Assembly (NCBI RefSeq): GCF_937859865.1 | Contig: NZ_CALMAT010000118.1 | Location: forward strand, 1-64,000 | Length of the DNA: 64,000 nt | Reading direction: 5' to 3' | From: an uncultured Mucilaginibacter sp. | GTDB lineage: Bacteria; Bacteroidota; Bacteroidia; Sphingobacteriales; Sphingobacteriaceae | Shown here: positions 35,051 to 42,854 of the stretch, piece by piece | Numbering within the stretch: the first letter of the stretch is position 1 | How the letters are laid out: every line of letters begins with the position of its first letter | Translations under genes and position numbers: made by a program | The notes under the pieces: generated by a model | Told to the model about the DNA's origin: nothing | What the model saw: the letters and a program-made list of their open reading frames with translations, nothing else | Database searches by the model: none

Positions 35051-35129
35051 GCTTTCAGCTTTCAGCAAATAGCTGATTTCAAGCTTTCGAGCAAAATAAC
35101 CAATAGAAAGGTAGCTGAAAGCTGAAAGC
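35051..35129. terminator. Inverted repeat between convergent ppx and maf
   Basis: GCTTTCAGCTTTCAGC (35051-35066) and its exact complement (35114-35129), a 16-bp stem with a 47-base loop, itself made of a duplicated GCTTTCA unit. Confidence 0.65.
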
Positions 35130-35701
35130 TAATGGCTGATTGCTATCAACTGCTGATACAATTTCTCCGTTGGCAAACCAACCACATTAGTATAAGAACC
35201 TTCGATGCGTTGAATACCAACCAAACCAATCCATTCCTGGATGCCGTAAGAACCGGCTTTATCAAAGGGATTAAAATTTTCTACATAATACCGGATTTCT
35301 TCATCTAATAACGGGCGAAAAAGCACTTCGGAAACATCAAAAAAAGTATTTTGCTGCTGCTTGTACAACAAACTTACACCGGTAATAACTTTGTGTTTTC
35401 TCCCTGAAAGCAGTTGCAACATAGCAATCGCATGTTCCGGTGTTTCCGGTTTTCCCAGGATTTGATCATCTATAGAAACAATGGTATCTGCGGTAATCAC
35501 AATTTCATCTTCGATCATTTCATCAAAAGCGGCTGCCTTTTTTTGGGCGATAAAAACAGCAATCTCTTCCGGTTTTAAATTTTCCGGATAAGATTCATCC
35601 ACTTCTTTTAAAACAACGCGGAAATTGAAATTCATCAAGCGTAATAACTCTTGCCTTCGTGGCGATTTGGAAGCGAGAATGATGGGTGGGAATTGTTGCA
35701 T
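35129..35701 (-). CDS. maf: Maf-like nucleotide pyrophosphatase
   Basis: 190 residues. ILASKSPRRQELL is the Maf signature loop; ITADTIVSIDDQILGKP and DKAGSYGIQEWIGLVGIQRIEGSYTNVVGLP are the further conserved blocks. The family hydrolyses dTTP, UTP or modified nucleotides to limit misincorporation. It lies in the same direction as the kdsC-like gene upstream. A variant 30-bp core (TAAAAACAGCAA) is at 35551. Confidence 0.93.
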   Translation of the reverse strand: MQQFPPIILASKSPRRQELLRLMNFNFRVVLKEVDESYPENLKPEEIAVFIAQKKAAAFDEMIEDEIVITADTIVSIDDQILGKPETPEHAIAMLQLLSGRKHKVITGVSLLYKQQQNTFFDVSEVLFRPLLDEEIRYYVENFNPFDKAGSYGIQEWIGLVGIQRIEGSYTNVVGLPTEKLYQQLIAISH

Positions 35702-35792
35702 GATAGATTTTCCTCTTTTAGTTGGATTTTTGGCTGTTTGTTGTTCTCATCCCAAAACCCATTTTTAATTAAGCAAGGAATTTTTTACCAAT

Positions 35793-35826
35793 AAAAAAGG
35801 TGCCTAAATAAATAAGCACCTTTTTT
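35793..35826 (-). terminator. Terminator after the 75-residue coiled-coil gene
   Basis: On the minus strand GGTGC, loop of 12, GCACC then TTTTTT with matching A-run upstream. Confidence 0.85.
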
Positions 35827-35845
35827 ATTAAGCTTATAGCAAACT

Positions 35846-36073
35846 TTATATCGCTGTTAAATTACTGCTTCTAACTACAGTATCCAGCTTTGTATCAATT
35901 TTAGCTACTCTTTCTTCTAATTTGTATAACCTGTTGTTAATAGAATCTACATGTATTCTAATCGCATGTACATCGGTTTTCAAGGCTGATAAATCATTTT
36001 TTATTGGTTCAAGCTTTGAATCTAATTTTGAATCTAACAGATCAGATATTTCTTGTATGTTCATGATAGTCAA
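35846..36073 (-). CDS. Small coiled-coil protein of unknown function
   Basis: 75 residues (or 72 from the second ATG, giving MNIQEISDLLDSKLDSKLEP). Heptad-like spacing runs through LSALKTDVHAIRIHVDSINNRLYKLEERVAKIDTKLD. The terminator at 35793 supports a real transcript. Such proteins occur as phage- or toxin-associated tethers, but nothing here decides the role. Confidence 0.55.
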   Translation of the reverse strand: MTIMNIQEISDLLDSKLDSKLEPIKNDLSALKTDVHAIRIHVDSINNRLYKLEERVAKIDTKLDTVVRSSNLTAI

Positions 36074-36273
36074 TTTTTAACAGTTTTATAATGGTTGGTT
36101 GTTTTACGTAGGACAAAAATGTTAGTTAATTAAACTGGACATTTTGGTAATAATTAATTTGGCATCTTCAAATTTAACAAATAAAAATCTTATTGTTTGT
36201 TAATAGAAACTTTTTATAATTCTTTTTAAGAAAAAAATTAAACTTTTTATTAATAATAAGCTTTTTTGATTCA

Positions 36274-36789
36274 TTAAAAGCTCGTCGCGTTTTCCTTCAT
36301 CCATTTATCCTGGATTTTCAAAACTTTTTCGATCACATCGCGCACGCAACCTTTTCCACCTATAACTGGCGAAATATATTCGGCAACAGCTTTCACTTCT
36401 TCACAAGCATCAGCCGGACAAGTTGGCAAACCTACTTTTTTCAGGATATCTAAATCCGGGATGTCATCGCCCATGTACAAAATTTCTTCCGGGTTCAGTT
36501 TCATGTCTGCTACAACGCGCTCAAAAACTTCCAATTTATGGCTGATCCCCAAAAAAACATCTTTCACACCCAAACCATTTAAGCGCGATATAACGCCTTG
36601 CGAACGTCCGCCAGAAATACAGGCGATATAATAACCAGACTTAACCGCATGGCTAACTGCATAACCATCTTTTACATTAAAATGCCGCATTTGGTCGCCG
36701 TTCTCGGCCACAGTAACATCGCCGTTCGTTAAAACGCCATCCACATCGAAGATAAACGCTTTGATATTTTTTAGTTTTTCGAGGTACAT
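36274..36789 (-). CDS. kdsC: KdsC-like HAD phosphatase (3-deoxy-manno-octulosonate-8-phosphatase)
   Basis: 171 residues from ATG 36789 (MYLEKLKNIKAFIFDVDGVL); the frame goes on to 36876 without conserved sequence. FDVDGVLTNGDV has the catalytic Asp pair, CISGGRSQGV motif II and YMGDDIPDLDILKKVGL motif III. The small uncapped HAD length fits KdsC, which makes Kdo for lipid A-core. It is last of four minus-strand genes with iscX, ferredoxin and DUF2520. Confidence 0.88.
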   Translation of the reverse strand: MYLEKLKNIKAFIFDVDGVLTNGDVTVAENGDQMRHFNVKDGYAVSHAVKSGYYIACISGGRSQGVISRLNGLGVKDVFLGISHKLEVFERVVADMKLNPEEILYMGDDIPDLDILKKVGLPTCPADACEEVKAVAEYISPVIGGKGCVRDVIEKVLKIQDKWMKENATSF

Positions 36790-36881
36790 TTGAGGAAGTT
36801 GTGGGTTTTCAGGTACGAGGTTTGAGGTGCGAGTTTCTGAGCATTGAACCGGCAACAGAAAACCCAAAACCGGCAACCGGT

Positions 36882-37124
36882 TTACTGGTTATCGCGCCAT
36901 TCGTAAGCCCAGGCAGTTTGGATTTGCTCCAGATGGCCTTCGTTGCTTTCTTCTCGTTTGCCAACAAAGTTTGGCAACGTAAGCACCCATTCTAAAAGAT
37001 CGGTAAAGCGTACACGGTAAATTTTAGAATCGTTAAAATCATCGCCAAATTTTTCGTACAAACTCATGGCAATGTCTTCGTAATCGTTCCAATGAATGGG
37101 CAGGGCAAAATCTTTATCCAACAT
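36882..37124 (-). CDS. iscX: IscX-like Fe-S assembly protein
   Basis: 80 residues. HWNDYEDIAMSLYEKFGDDF, YRVRFTDLLEWVLTLPNF and ESNEGHLEQIQTAWAYEW match the IscX pattern of W-x-D-x-x-x-I-A and VRFTDL. The family binds IscS and iron to tune cluster assembly. It lies 14 bases after the ferredoxin gene, repeating the usual fdx-iscX order without the rest of the isc operon. Confidence 0.85.
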   Translation of the reverse strand: MLDKDFALPIHWNDYEDIAMSLYEKFGDDFNDSKIYRVRFTDLLEWVLTLPNFVGKREESNEGHLEQIQTAWAYEWRDNQ

Positions 37125-37138
37125 AATTAATTTGAGTT

Positions 37139-37471
37139 TTAATGACCCAGAAATTGAGACTGGTCAGGAATGGTTACTTCAATGTCGCCATCAATCATCA
37201 CACATTGGCAACCTAAACGGGAAGTGATGCGCGGGTTTACGGCGCGGTCTATAAAATCTTCTTCTTTGTCGGATATTTCCTGCACATTGTCCATGCCTTT
37301 GTTCACGTAAATGTGGCATGTGCTGCAACCGCAAACGCCGCCGCAGTTATGCTGCAGGTCAATACCGTTTTCCAAACAAACATCCAATACAGATTCTCCT
37401 TCGGCAATCGGCAGCACAACGGATTGCACTCCTGCTTCTTCAAAGTTAATCTTGACGTTATAAATTTCCAT
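37139..37471 (-). CDS. fdx: [2Fe-2S] ferredoxin, adrenodoxin/ISC type
   Basis: 110 residues from ATG 37471. HNCGGVCGCSTCHIYV supplies three ligands in C-x5-C-x2-C spacing, plus an extra Cys, and RLGCQCV the fourth. It passes electrons during iron-sulphur cluster assembly. It sits between DUF2520 and iscX in one direction with short gaps. Confidence 0.92.
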   Translation of the reverse strand: MEIYNVKINFEEAGVQSVVLPIAEGESVLDVCLENGIDLQHNCGGVCGCSTCHIYVNKGMDNVQEISDKEEDFIDRAVNPRITSRLGCQCVMIDGDIEVTIPDQSQFLGH

Positions 37472-37496
37472 TGCACGCAAAAGTAATAATTTTAGT

Positions 37497-38273
37497 TCAG
37501 GCTAAAGGCGGTTCGTCCATTTTGATAATACCCTGACTGAGCAACGTGTACAACTGCTGCCACTCGGGCTGTTGCTGCAACAATTCCAAATGAGCAGCCA
37601 TCGTTTGCATGTCTCGCCTTTTGGCTGGCCCGGTTTGTACTTCAGCCGGTAAAAAAGATTGCACTTTGGATGCGGTTTCGAGGATCAGCGGTTTGATCAA
37701 ATTAAAATCCATTTGCTGTTCAGAAAGTAAATCGGCAGCAATGGCGTACAAAAAGTTTGGAAAATTACAGGCAAAAACAGCAGCCAAGTGCAAGGTTTTA
37801 CGTTGTGCCGAATCAATATAAGTTACATTATTGCTGATGGTTTGGCCGAGGCCGAGCAACAACGCCATACTGTTTTTATCGGTACTTTCTATGCAGAGCG
37901 GCACGGAACGGAAATCCAATTCACGCATCTTGGAAAAGGTTTGCAGCGGATAAAAAACGCCACAAGTATCAAAATACTTTTCCAAAGTTTGCATACTTAC
38001 GCTACCACAAGTATGCACCACCAATACATTTTTTAGGTGGATAAAAGAAGCAACGGTTTCCACCGCATCGTCTTTTACTGAAATGATAATTAAGTCAGTT
38101 TCTGGACAAATTTCACTTAAATCATCAACCGGTTCGGCTTTTAAATAATAAGCCAGCAAAGCCGCATTTTGCAGATTACGGCTCCAAACTTGGATAATTT
38201 GATGGCCGGCATTTTTAAGCGCAGCGCCTAAATGTGTGGCCACATTGCCCGAACCAATTAAAGTGATGCGCAT
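37497..38273 (-). CDS. DUF2520 Rossmann-fold protein
   Basis: 258 residues. MRITLIGSGNVATHLGAALKNAG is an NAD(P)-binding loop; the C-terminal half (HLAAVFACNFPNFLYAIAADLL) is the DUF2520 helical domain. It resembles F420-dependent NADP reductases and ketopantoate reductase-type folds, but the substrate is unknown. First gene of the DUF2520-fdx-iscX-kdsC unit. Two element copies lie inside and one covers its start. Confidence 0.85.
   Translation of the reverse strand: MRITLIGSGNVATHLGAALKNAGHQIIQVWSRNLQNAALLAYYLKAEPVDDLSEICPETDLIIISVKDDAVETVASFIHLKNVLVVHTCGSVSMQTLEKYFDTCGVFYPLQTFSKMRELDFRSVPLCIESTDKNSMALLLGLGQTISNNVTYIDSAQRKTLHLAAVFACNFPNFLYAIAADLLSEQQMDFNLIKPLILETASKVQSFLPAEVQTGPAKRRDMQTMAAHLELLQQQPEWQQLYTLLSQGIIKMDEPPLA
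37867..37896 (-). repeat. 30-bp core inside DUF2520 gene (ACAGTAT)
   Basis: ATACTGTTTTTATCGG, with no clear box 1. A further core lacking its last base is at 38041-38052 in the other orientation, preceded by CACCAATACATTTTTTA, a near-consensus box 1. Confidence 0.55.
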
Positions 38274-38296
38274 TTTTTATATGGTAAAAGAAGCAT
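38267..38296 (+). repeat. 30-bp element bridging RES stop and DUF2520 start
   Basis: GCGCATTTTTTATATGG then TAAAAGAAGCAT. It covers the start of DUF2520 and touches the RES stop codon at 38296. Confidence 0.8.
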
Positions 38297-38745
38297 TACA
38301 GTTTGATCCTTTTATCAAAAACAAAAGGATCTATTTTAATAAGTTTAACAAAATTAAAATCAGGATGCTTAGGATTGATTAAATAATTTACCTCTTCTTC
38401 TACAATAGATGACGGTACTTGCATTATTGCCGAACGGTTTTCACTTATCCATCTTTCTCCTAAAGCTTGTGTAAACGGCATTCGGTTAAATTCTTTCCAA
38501 TCTTCCGGCAGTTCGTTCAAACTTATTTTTTCCTTTTTAATTTTATCATCTACGTTGATGGCCATGATGCTGAAAATCTGACTCAAACCTAACTGGCCAC
38601 GGTGGACAACGTTTTCCAAACAAGCCAAAGAACGATTAGAAGCTGTATAGATCACCTCCGTTTTATTGGGGTTCCATCTTGCCGCCCTGCCCGATGCTTT
38701 CAATTTATCCGAATAAACACTCAACGTAATCCTGTAAACAAACAT
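38296..38745 (-). CDS. RES-domain toxin (NAD+ phosphorylase/ADP-ribosylation type)
   Basis: 149 residues. MFVYRITLSVYSDKLKASGRAARWNP and EVIYTASNRSLACLENVVH are the RES-domain core with its conserved Arg, Tyr and Glu; a second basic block and the C-terminus follow. RES toxins degrade NAD+ or modify proteins and are held by Xre/MbcA/ParS antitoxins. The antitoxin gene lies just upstream with two bases between. Confidence 0.92.
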   Translation of the reverse strand: MFVYRITLSVYSDKLKASGRAARWNPNKTEVIYTASNRSLACLENVVHRGQLGLSQIFSIMAINVDDKIKKEKISLNELPEDWKEFNRMPFTQALGERWISENRSAIMQVPSSIVEEEVNYLINPKHPDFNFVKLIKIDPFVFDKRIKL

Positions 38746-38747
38746 TT

Positions 38748-39269
38748 TTAAGCTAAATCGCCGTATGCGATGCGGATCAATTCTTCTTCAATCAAACCAA
38801 TACCGGTTATGGTGTCCATCATTTCAACCGGAACCTGGTTTCCTAAACCGTAAGCTGATACGTGAAGCCAATCATTAAATGCTTCTGCCGAACCAAACAA
38901 TTCGATACCTTTTTCAAACAGGGCAAAAGATTTAAGCAGTTTCTCACTCAAAGAAGCATCCAGTTTCAGTTCCTGGCGGTCATAATTCTGAATTGTTTTG
39001 ATCGTGGTTTTAAAAGTATCCTGAAACTGTTCCTGCGTAAAACCAGACAGATTAATAAAATCTAAAGCGGCTTTGGCATCCAATCCTTTTTTAGAACTGT
39101 TTAACAGGCTAATTGGGTTGGCGTATAAAGATTGATAAACAACTGCCTGCTCGTTAAATAAATTTTTATTGCCAACGCTGGTTTTTCTATAAGTTGTGGC
39201 AGCTTTTTCGTTCGATGAAGTGCTTCCAGAAACTACACTTTTTTTAGTTGATACTTCTTTTTTAGCCAT
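38748..39269 (-). CDS. Xre/MbcA/ParS-family antitoxin
   Basis: 173 residues from ATG 39269 (MAKKEVSTKKSVVSGSTSSN); a frame extends to 39314 across the operator. The middle has a helix-turn-helix region (LDFINLSGFTQEQFQDTF) and the C-terminal DUF2384 toxin-binding domain (SAEAFNDWLHVSAYGLGNQVPVEMMDTITG) with the usual SxxAxxWL-like layout. It should neutralise the RES toxin and repress the operon through the large palindrome at 39294. Confidence 0.88.
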   Translation of the reverse strand: MAKKEVSTKKSVVSGSTSSNEKAATTYRKTSVGNKNLFNEQAVVYQSLYANPISLLNSSKKGLDAKAALDFINLSGFTQEQFQDTFKTTIKTIQNYDRQELKLDASLSEKLLKSFALFEKGIELFGSAEAFNDWLHVSAYGLGNQVPVEMMDTITGIGLIEEELIRIAYGDLA

Positions 39270-39293
39270 AACCTTTTGTTGTATAAACAAAAG

Positions 39294-39330
39294 TAGGAAA
39301 ATTTTCTGATTCAATCAGAAAATTTTCCTA
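39294..39330. promoter_or_regulatory. 37-bp perfect palindrome, probable Xre-RES operator
   Basis: TAGGAAAATTTTCTGATT, C, AATCAGAAAATTTTCCTA: two 18-base arms around one base, 25 bases before the antitoxin start. Size and place fit an autoregulation site. Confidence 0.8.
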
Positions 39331-39357
39331 CAAATAAAAATCAATCTTTTGGCTTGT

Positions 39358-39789
39358 TTACAACTTAAAAGCTTGCCGGCCTAACAATTTCCAGTTGCCT
39401 TTTTCTTTCACCCAAACCAACATTACGCCTAAGTTTACGTTTCCTGGTTTTCCGCCGTCGTTGGTTTGTGCCGAAAGTGTGTGCCGAACGATGGCGGTTT
39501 TATCTTTGATAACAATGGTTTGCCCGGTTAAATCAATCGTTACAAAATCTGATTGCCCGCTTACGATGGTTTCTACAAAAGCCGCTTTATCCTGAACTTT
39601 TCCACTGGAATGGCCGTAACTTAATTGATCAGAACTTATGTTTTCTAAAGCGGTTTTGTTGCCGTCAATCATTGCTTTCTTTAATGTTTCCACCGCCGCG
39701 GCAACCTGCTTTTCTTCTTTGCTTTGTGCTTTTACAGAAATGGAGAAAACACTTAGAAATAGTAAAATCAGGCCCACTGTTTTTTGCAT
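39358..39789 (-). CDS. Secreted SnoaL/NTF2-like (DUF4440) protein
   Basis: 143 residues from ATG 39789, chosen because MQKTVGLILLFLSVFSISVKA-Q is a signal peptide; a frame runs to 39888 into ccmF. EEKQVAAAVETLKKAMIDGN, LSYGHSSGKVQDKAAFVE and WVKEKGNWKLLGRQAFKL show the cone-shaped NTF2/DUF4440 fold. Periplasmic, function unknown. It is downstream of ccmF in the same direction. Confidence 0.8.
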   Translation of the reverse strand: MQKTVGLILLFLSVFSISVKAQSKEEKQVAAAVETLKKAMIDGNKTALENISSDQLSYGHSSGKVQDKAAFVETIVSGQSDFVTIDLTGQTIVIKDKTAIVRHTLSAQTNDGGKPGNVNLGVMLVWVKEKGNWKLLGRQAFKL

Positions 39790-39803
39790 GGTAAAAGAAG
39801 TAT
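39774..39803 (+). repeat. 30-bp element between ccmF stop and DUF4440 start (GAAGTAT core)
   Basis: CCACTGTTTTTTGCATGG then TAAAAGAAGTAT; it contains the complement of the ATG at 39789 and ends 6 bases before the ccmF stop. Confidence 0.65.
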
Positions 39804-39809
39804 TGCCGT

Positions 39810-42272
39810 TTACGCCGTTTTCAATTCTTTGTTTCTGCGGAAAATAGAAAGCAAAAAGCCAATTACCATAATAATTGTTCCAGACCAAAAGAAATTGATG
39901 GAAGGAAACTCAATCGCTTTTATCACGATATATGGTTTTTCGCCTTCGGGTTTTACATAAGTAGTGATTTCCAGCTTGCCTTTTTCAGGCAAAATGTTAG
40001 AGAAGCGCACTTTCAAATCGGCGCTGTCTACCTTTTTACTGAAATCAAACTTGTTGCCGCCTTTGATCATAAAAACCGGTTCTGTGGTAAATACTTTGCC
40101 ATTGCTTTGCACTTCCAACTGCGCACCAACAGAAACATCGTTTTTAGCCAACGGAATATCGCGCACTTTGGCATCTTTATTTAAAGCTTTTAAAATGATC
40201 AAACCGGCACGGTAACGGATGGTATCGCCGATGTTCATTTCGTGGGCAACCGGTTTGGCGTATTCTTTATCTTCGTTGGCTTCGGTGTGGCCTTCGTTTT
40301 CGGCGGTCTGGTCGTCCTGAAATTTCATTGGCCAGGCAATGCTCACGTAAGAATACATGTCTTTAAAAACATAGTGGCGTGTATCCGGGGAAGATACCAA
40401 ACCCATTTTACGGTTAGCTTGCGCATTTGGAAGCAAGGTAAAATTCTCCTTTACTTTACCAGTTTTATCGTCAATGCGTTTGTAATTAACTTTGAAATAA
40501 TGGTTTGGCCCGTTTAAGGAATCGCCGACATAAGTTGCCGTATAAACGCCGATTTTGGTTGGCGTATTAAAATCCAAACGCAGATTTTCGCGCGAATTTC
40601 CAACCTTTTCAAACTCGGTTCCAAAACCAACACCACTGTTGTTGATGGTAATCACGCGGCTCGTTCCCGTAGAAATTACCGCACCAACCAGCAACAAAGC
40701 AAAACCAATATGTGCCACTGCCGAACCAACCAGCTTTGTTTTGCCTTTAAAAATATCGGCCAAATATTTGGTATTGGCCAGAACGGCGTAAACCGAACCG
40801 AAAATAACCAGCATATAAACCAAATGCGTGTGGTAAAGGCCGGACAAAACGATGATAACGGCGCTGATTAAAGCTGCAAAAAACAGGTAAACCAAAGAAC
40901 GGATGAGGAAAGTGGTTGCATCCGAACGTTTGTATTTAAGAAATTGCGCGAAACCCATCAGCAGCGTAATTACGACGGCAAAGGAAGATTGCACGATGTT
41001 GTACAACCTTACAGGTTCCGTTGGCGGTGCAGTTTTTGTTCCGAAAATAGCATTCCAAACCGGTATGGAAGTTACGATAACCAATTGCAAACAAGACAAA
41101 GCCAGGAAGACAGCCCCAACAAACATCCAAAATTCGCGCGAGTAGGTTTCTTCATCTTTTTTGGTGATGGGCAGTTCTTTCCAACGGGTAACAAATAGCC
41201 AAACCGAAATCGCGATGAAAGCAAACAGGAAAACCAACAATTGCCAGGTCATGCCTAAATCGGTAAAAGCGTGGACAGATGTACTGCCTAAAATCCCGCT
41301 TCGCGTTAAAAAAGAAGCATATAAAACCAGTATAAAACTGATAATGACCAGGAACGCTGCCGTAAAATAAGAATGACCGGTATTTTTATAAACGATCAAC
41401 ACATGTACGCCGCCAATCAGCGTTAACCAGGGGATAAAAGAAGCATTTTCCACGGGATCCCAAGCCCAAAAACCTCCAAAATTTAGCGATTCGTAAGCCC
41501 AGAAAGAACCCATGATAATACCGGTCCCTAAAACCATCACTGCAAAAAGTGAATAAGAAATAGCTGGTTTGATCCATTCTTTGTACCGGCGTTGCCACAA
41601 TCCGGCAATGGCGTAAGCAAAAGGGACAACCATCGAAGCAAAACCCAAAAACAACGTTGGCGGATGAATGACCATCCAATAATTTTGCAGCAAAGGGTTT
41701 AACCCGTTTCCGTCTTTAATGTAGTTTAAATAATCCGGTCTACTAAAAACCGGACCTTCAATCGCGTTACGCAGTAAAATAAATGGCGAACTGCCCACAC
41801 GCGTGCCAAACATCTCAATGCCGATCAGCATCGAAGCCAAAAATGCCTGCGATAAAGCTACCACAGCCATTACCGGGTTTTCCCAAGATTTCGCTTTCCA
41901 GATCAGGATGTTTCCCAGCACGGCCTGCCAAAATCCCCAAAGCCAAAAACTTCCCTCCTGCCCTTCCCAATAACTGGAAATGATATAATAAACCGGCAGC
42001 GTACGCGAAGAATGCGCCCAGGCATAATGGTACTCGAACAGGTTGGTGTAAATGATGTAAAACAAACAGGCACCAATACCAACAACCGAAAGTGTGTTGA
42101 TAAAATAGCCGTAACGCGCCAGGTTTCTCCAACTATTATCAAGCTGGTTTTTATTTACGGTTGCAAAATAATAACTGATGGCAGAAAAAAGTGCCGAGCC
42201 GAATGCCAGTATAACAAATAACTGGCCGAGCTGCCCCGGCAAAAGGTGCTCTCCTTTATATTGAATATCCAT
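39810..42272 (-). CDS. ccmF: Cytochrome c maturation protein CcmF
   Basis: 820 residues, about 15 membrane helices. WAWDPVENASFIPWL (around residues 271-283) is the WWD haem-handling signature of CcmF/CcsA proteins. A large periplasmic part follows near the C-terminus. It joins haem to apocytochrome c. It lies 9 bases after ccmE. The coding strand of the signature spells the complement of the 30-bp element core (41435-41446). Confidence 0.93.
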   Translation of the reverse strand: MDIQYKGEHLLPGQLGQLFVILAFGSALFSAISYYFATVNKNQLDNSWRNLARYGYFINTLSVVGIGACLFYIIYTNLFEYHYAWAHSSRTLPVYYIISSYWEGQEGSFWLWGFWQAVLGNILIWKAKSWENPVMAVVALSQAFLASMLIGIEMFGTRVGSSPFILLRNAIEGPVFSRPDYLNYIKDGNGLNPLLQNYWMVIHPPTLFLGFASMVVPFAYAIAGLWQRRYKEWIKPAISYSLFAVMVLGTGIIMGSFWAYESLNFGGFWAWDPVENASFIPWLTLIGGVHVLIVYKNTGHSYFTAAFLVIISFILVLYASFLTRSGILGSTSVHAFTDLGMTWQLLVFLFAFIAISVWLFVTRWKELPITKKDEETYSREFWMFVGAVFLALSCLQLVIVTSIPVWNAIFGTKTAPPTEPVRLYNIVQSSFAVVITLLMGFAQFLKYKRSDATTFLIRSLVYLFFAALISAVIIVLSGLYHTHLVYMLVIFGSVYAVLANTKYLADIFKGKTKLVGSAVAHIGFALLLVGAVISTGTSRVITINNSGVGFGTEFEKVGNSRENLRLDFNTPTKIGVYTATYVGDSLNGPNHYFKVNYKRIDDKTGKVKENFTLLPNAQANRKMGLVSSPDTRHYVFKDMYSYVSIAWPMKFQDDQTAENEGHTEANEDKEYAKPVAHEMNIGDTIRYRAGLIILKALNKDAKVRDIPLAKNDVSVGAQLEVQSNGKVFTTEPVFMIKGGNKFDFSKKVDSADLKVRFSNILPEKGKLEITTYVKPEGEKPYIVIKAIEFPSINFFWSGTIIMVIGFLLSIFRRNKELKTA
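41417..41446 (+). repeat. Element core inside the CcmF signature
   Basis: TAAAAGAAGCAT is antisense to codons for ENASFI in the conserved WDPVENASF motif. A near-core (AAAAAGAAGCAT) occurs 126 bases away at 41309-41320. Confidence 0.6.
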
Positions 42273-42281
42273 TAAAGAAAT

Positions 42282-42695
42282 TTAAATTGAAGCTTGTTTG
42301 GTTGCGTTTGCCTCGGTAACTTCCACTTTGTCTTGTATGTATTTGGAAGGGCATTTCATCAGAATTTTTGAGGCATGAAATTCGTTGCCCACCATTTGCC
42401 CGGTCAGCACAATTTGTTCCGATCGTTCAAAATCCTGCGGTTTGGTGCCGGTAAATACAATTTTGCACTCCTCACCTTTGTTGTCTTTCATAAAGAAAGA
42501 AAAATAGTTGGCGTCTTTTTTAGCGTCGTAAATCAGTTGTTTATCTTTATTTAAATGGCCGACTACGTGCAGTTCGCTATGTGTGTTTTTGGCTTCATTA
42601 AAAGAACCGTATGTGCTTGTATCTGCATAAGTGCTGATGATGATACAAATAGCAACGGCAATAATAACGATACCTAATATTGAACTTTTTTTCAT
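42282..42695 (-). CDS. ccmE: Cytochrome c maturation haem chaperone CcmE
   Basis: 137 residues from ATG 42695 (MKKSSILGIVIIAVAICIII, a membrane anchor); a frame runs on to 42740. The OB-fold part has ELHVVGHLNKDKQLIY, CKIVFTGTKPQDFERSEQIVLTGQ and ILMKCPSKYIQ. The haem-binding motif is CPSKY, with Cys in place of the His of E. coli HxxxY. It passes haem to CcmF, whose gene follows at once. Confidence 0.9.
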   Translation of the reverse strand: MKKSSILGIVIIAVAICIIISTYADTSTYGSFNEAKNTHSELHVVGHLNKDKQLIYDAKKDANYFSFFMKDNKGEECKIVFTGTKPQDFERSEQIVLTGQMVGNEFHASKILMKCPSKYIQDKVEVTEANATKQASI

Positions 42696-42794
42696 CTGGA
42701 TAATTCTTGGTTTTAATAAGCATACAAAAATACAAAACAAAGTTCGTAATCTTTTTTTTAGGGTTTCTATCTCGAATTTAGAATCGTTCTAAAC

Positions 42795-42835
42795 AAAAAG
42801 AAGCATTTTCCATAGAAATAGAAAATGCTTCTTTT
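42795..42835 (-). terminator. Terminator of gdh built from an element and an inverted partial copy
   Basis: On the minus strand AAAAGAAGCATTTTC, 11-base loop, GAAAATGCTTCTTTT then TTTGTTT. One arm is the core of the element at 42825-42854. Confidence 0.85.
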
Positions 42836-42854
42836 ACCGCATAAAAATTAGTGC
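42825..42854 (-). repeat. 30-bp element immediately after gdh stop
   Basis: Complement: GCACTAATTTTTA, TGCGG, TAAAAGAAGCAT. It abuts the stop codon at 42855. Confidence 0.9.

Noticed and set aside
41386-42142. Several ORFs overlapping ccmF in other frames
   Set aside because: ccmF has family motifs across its entire length; the others are low-complexity shadows.
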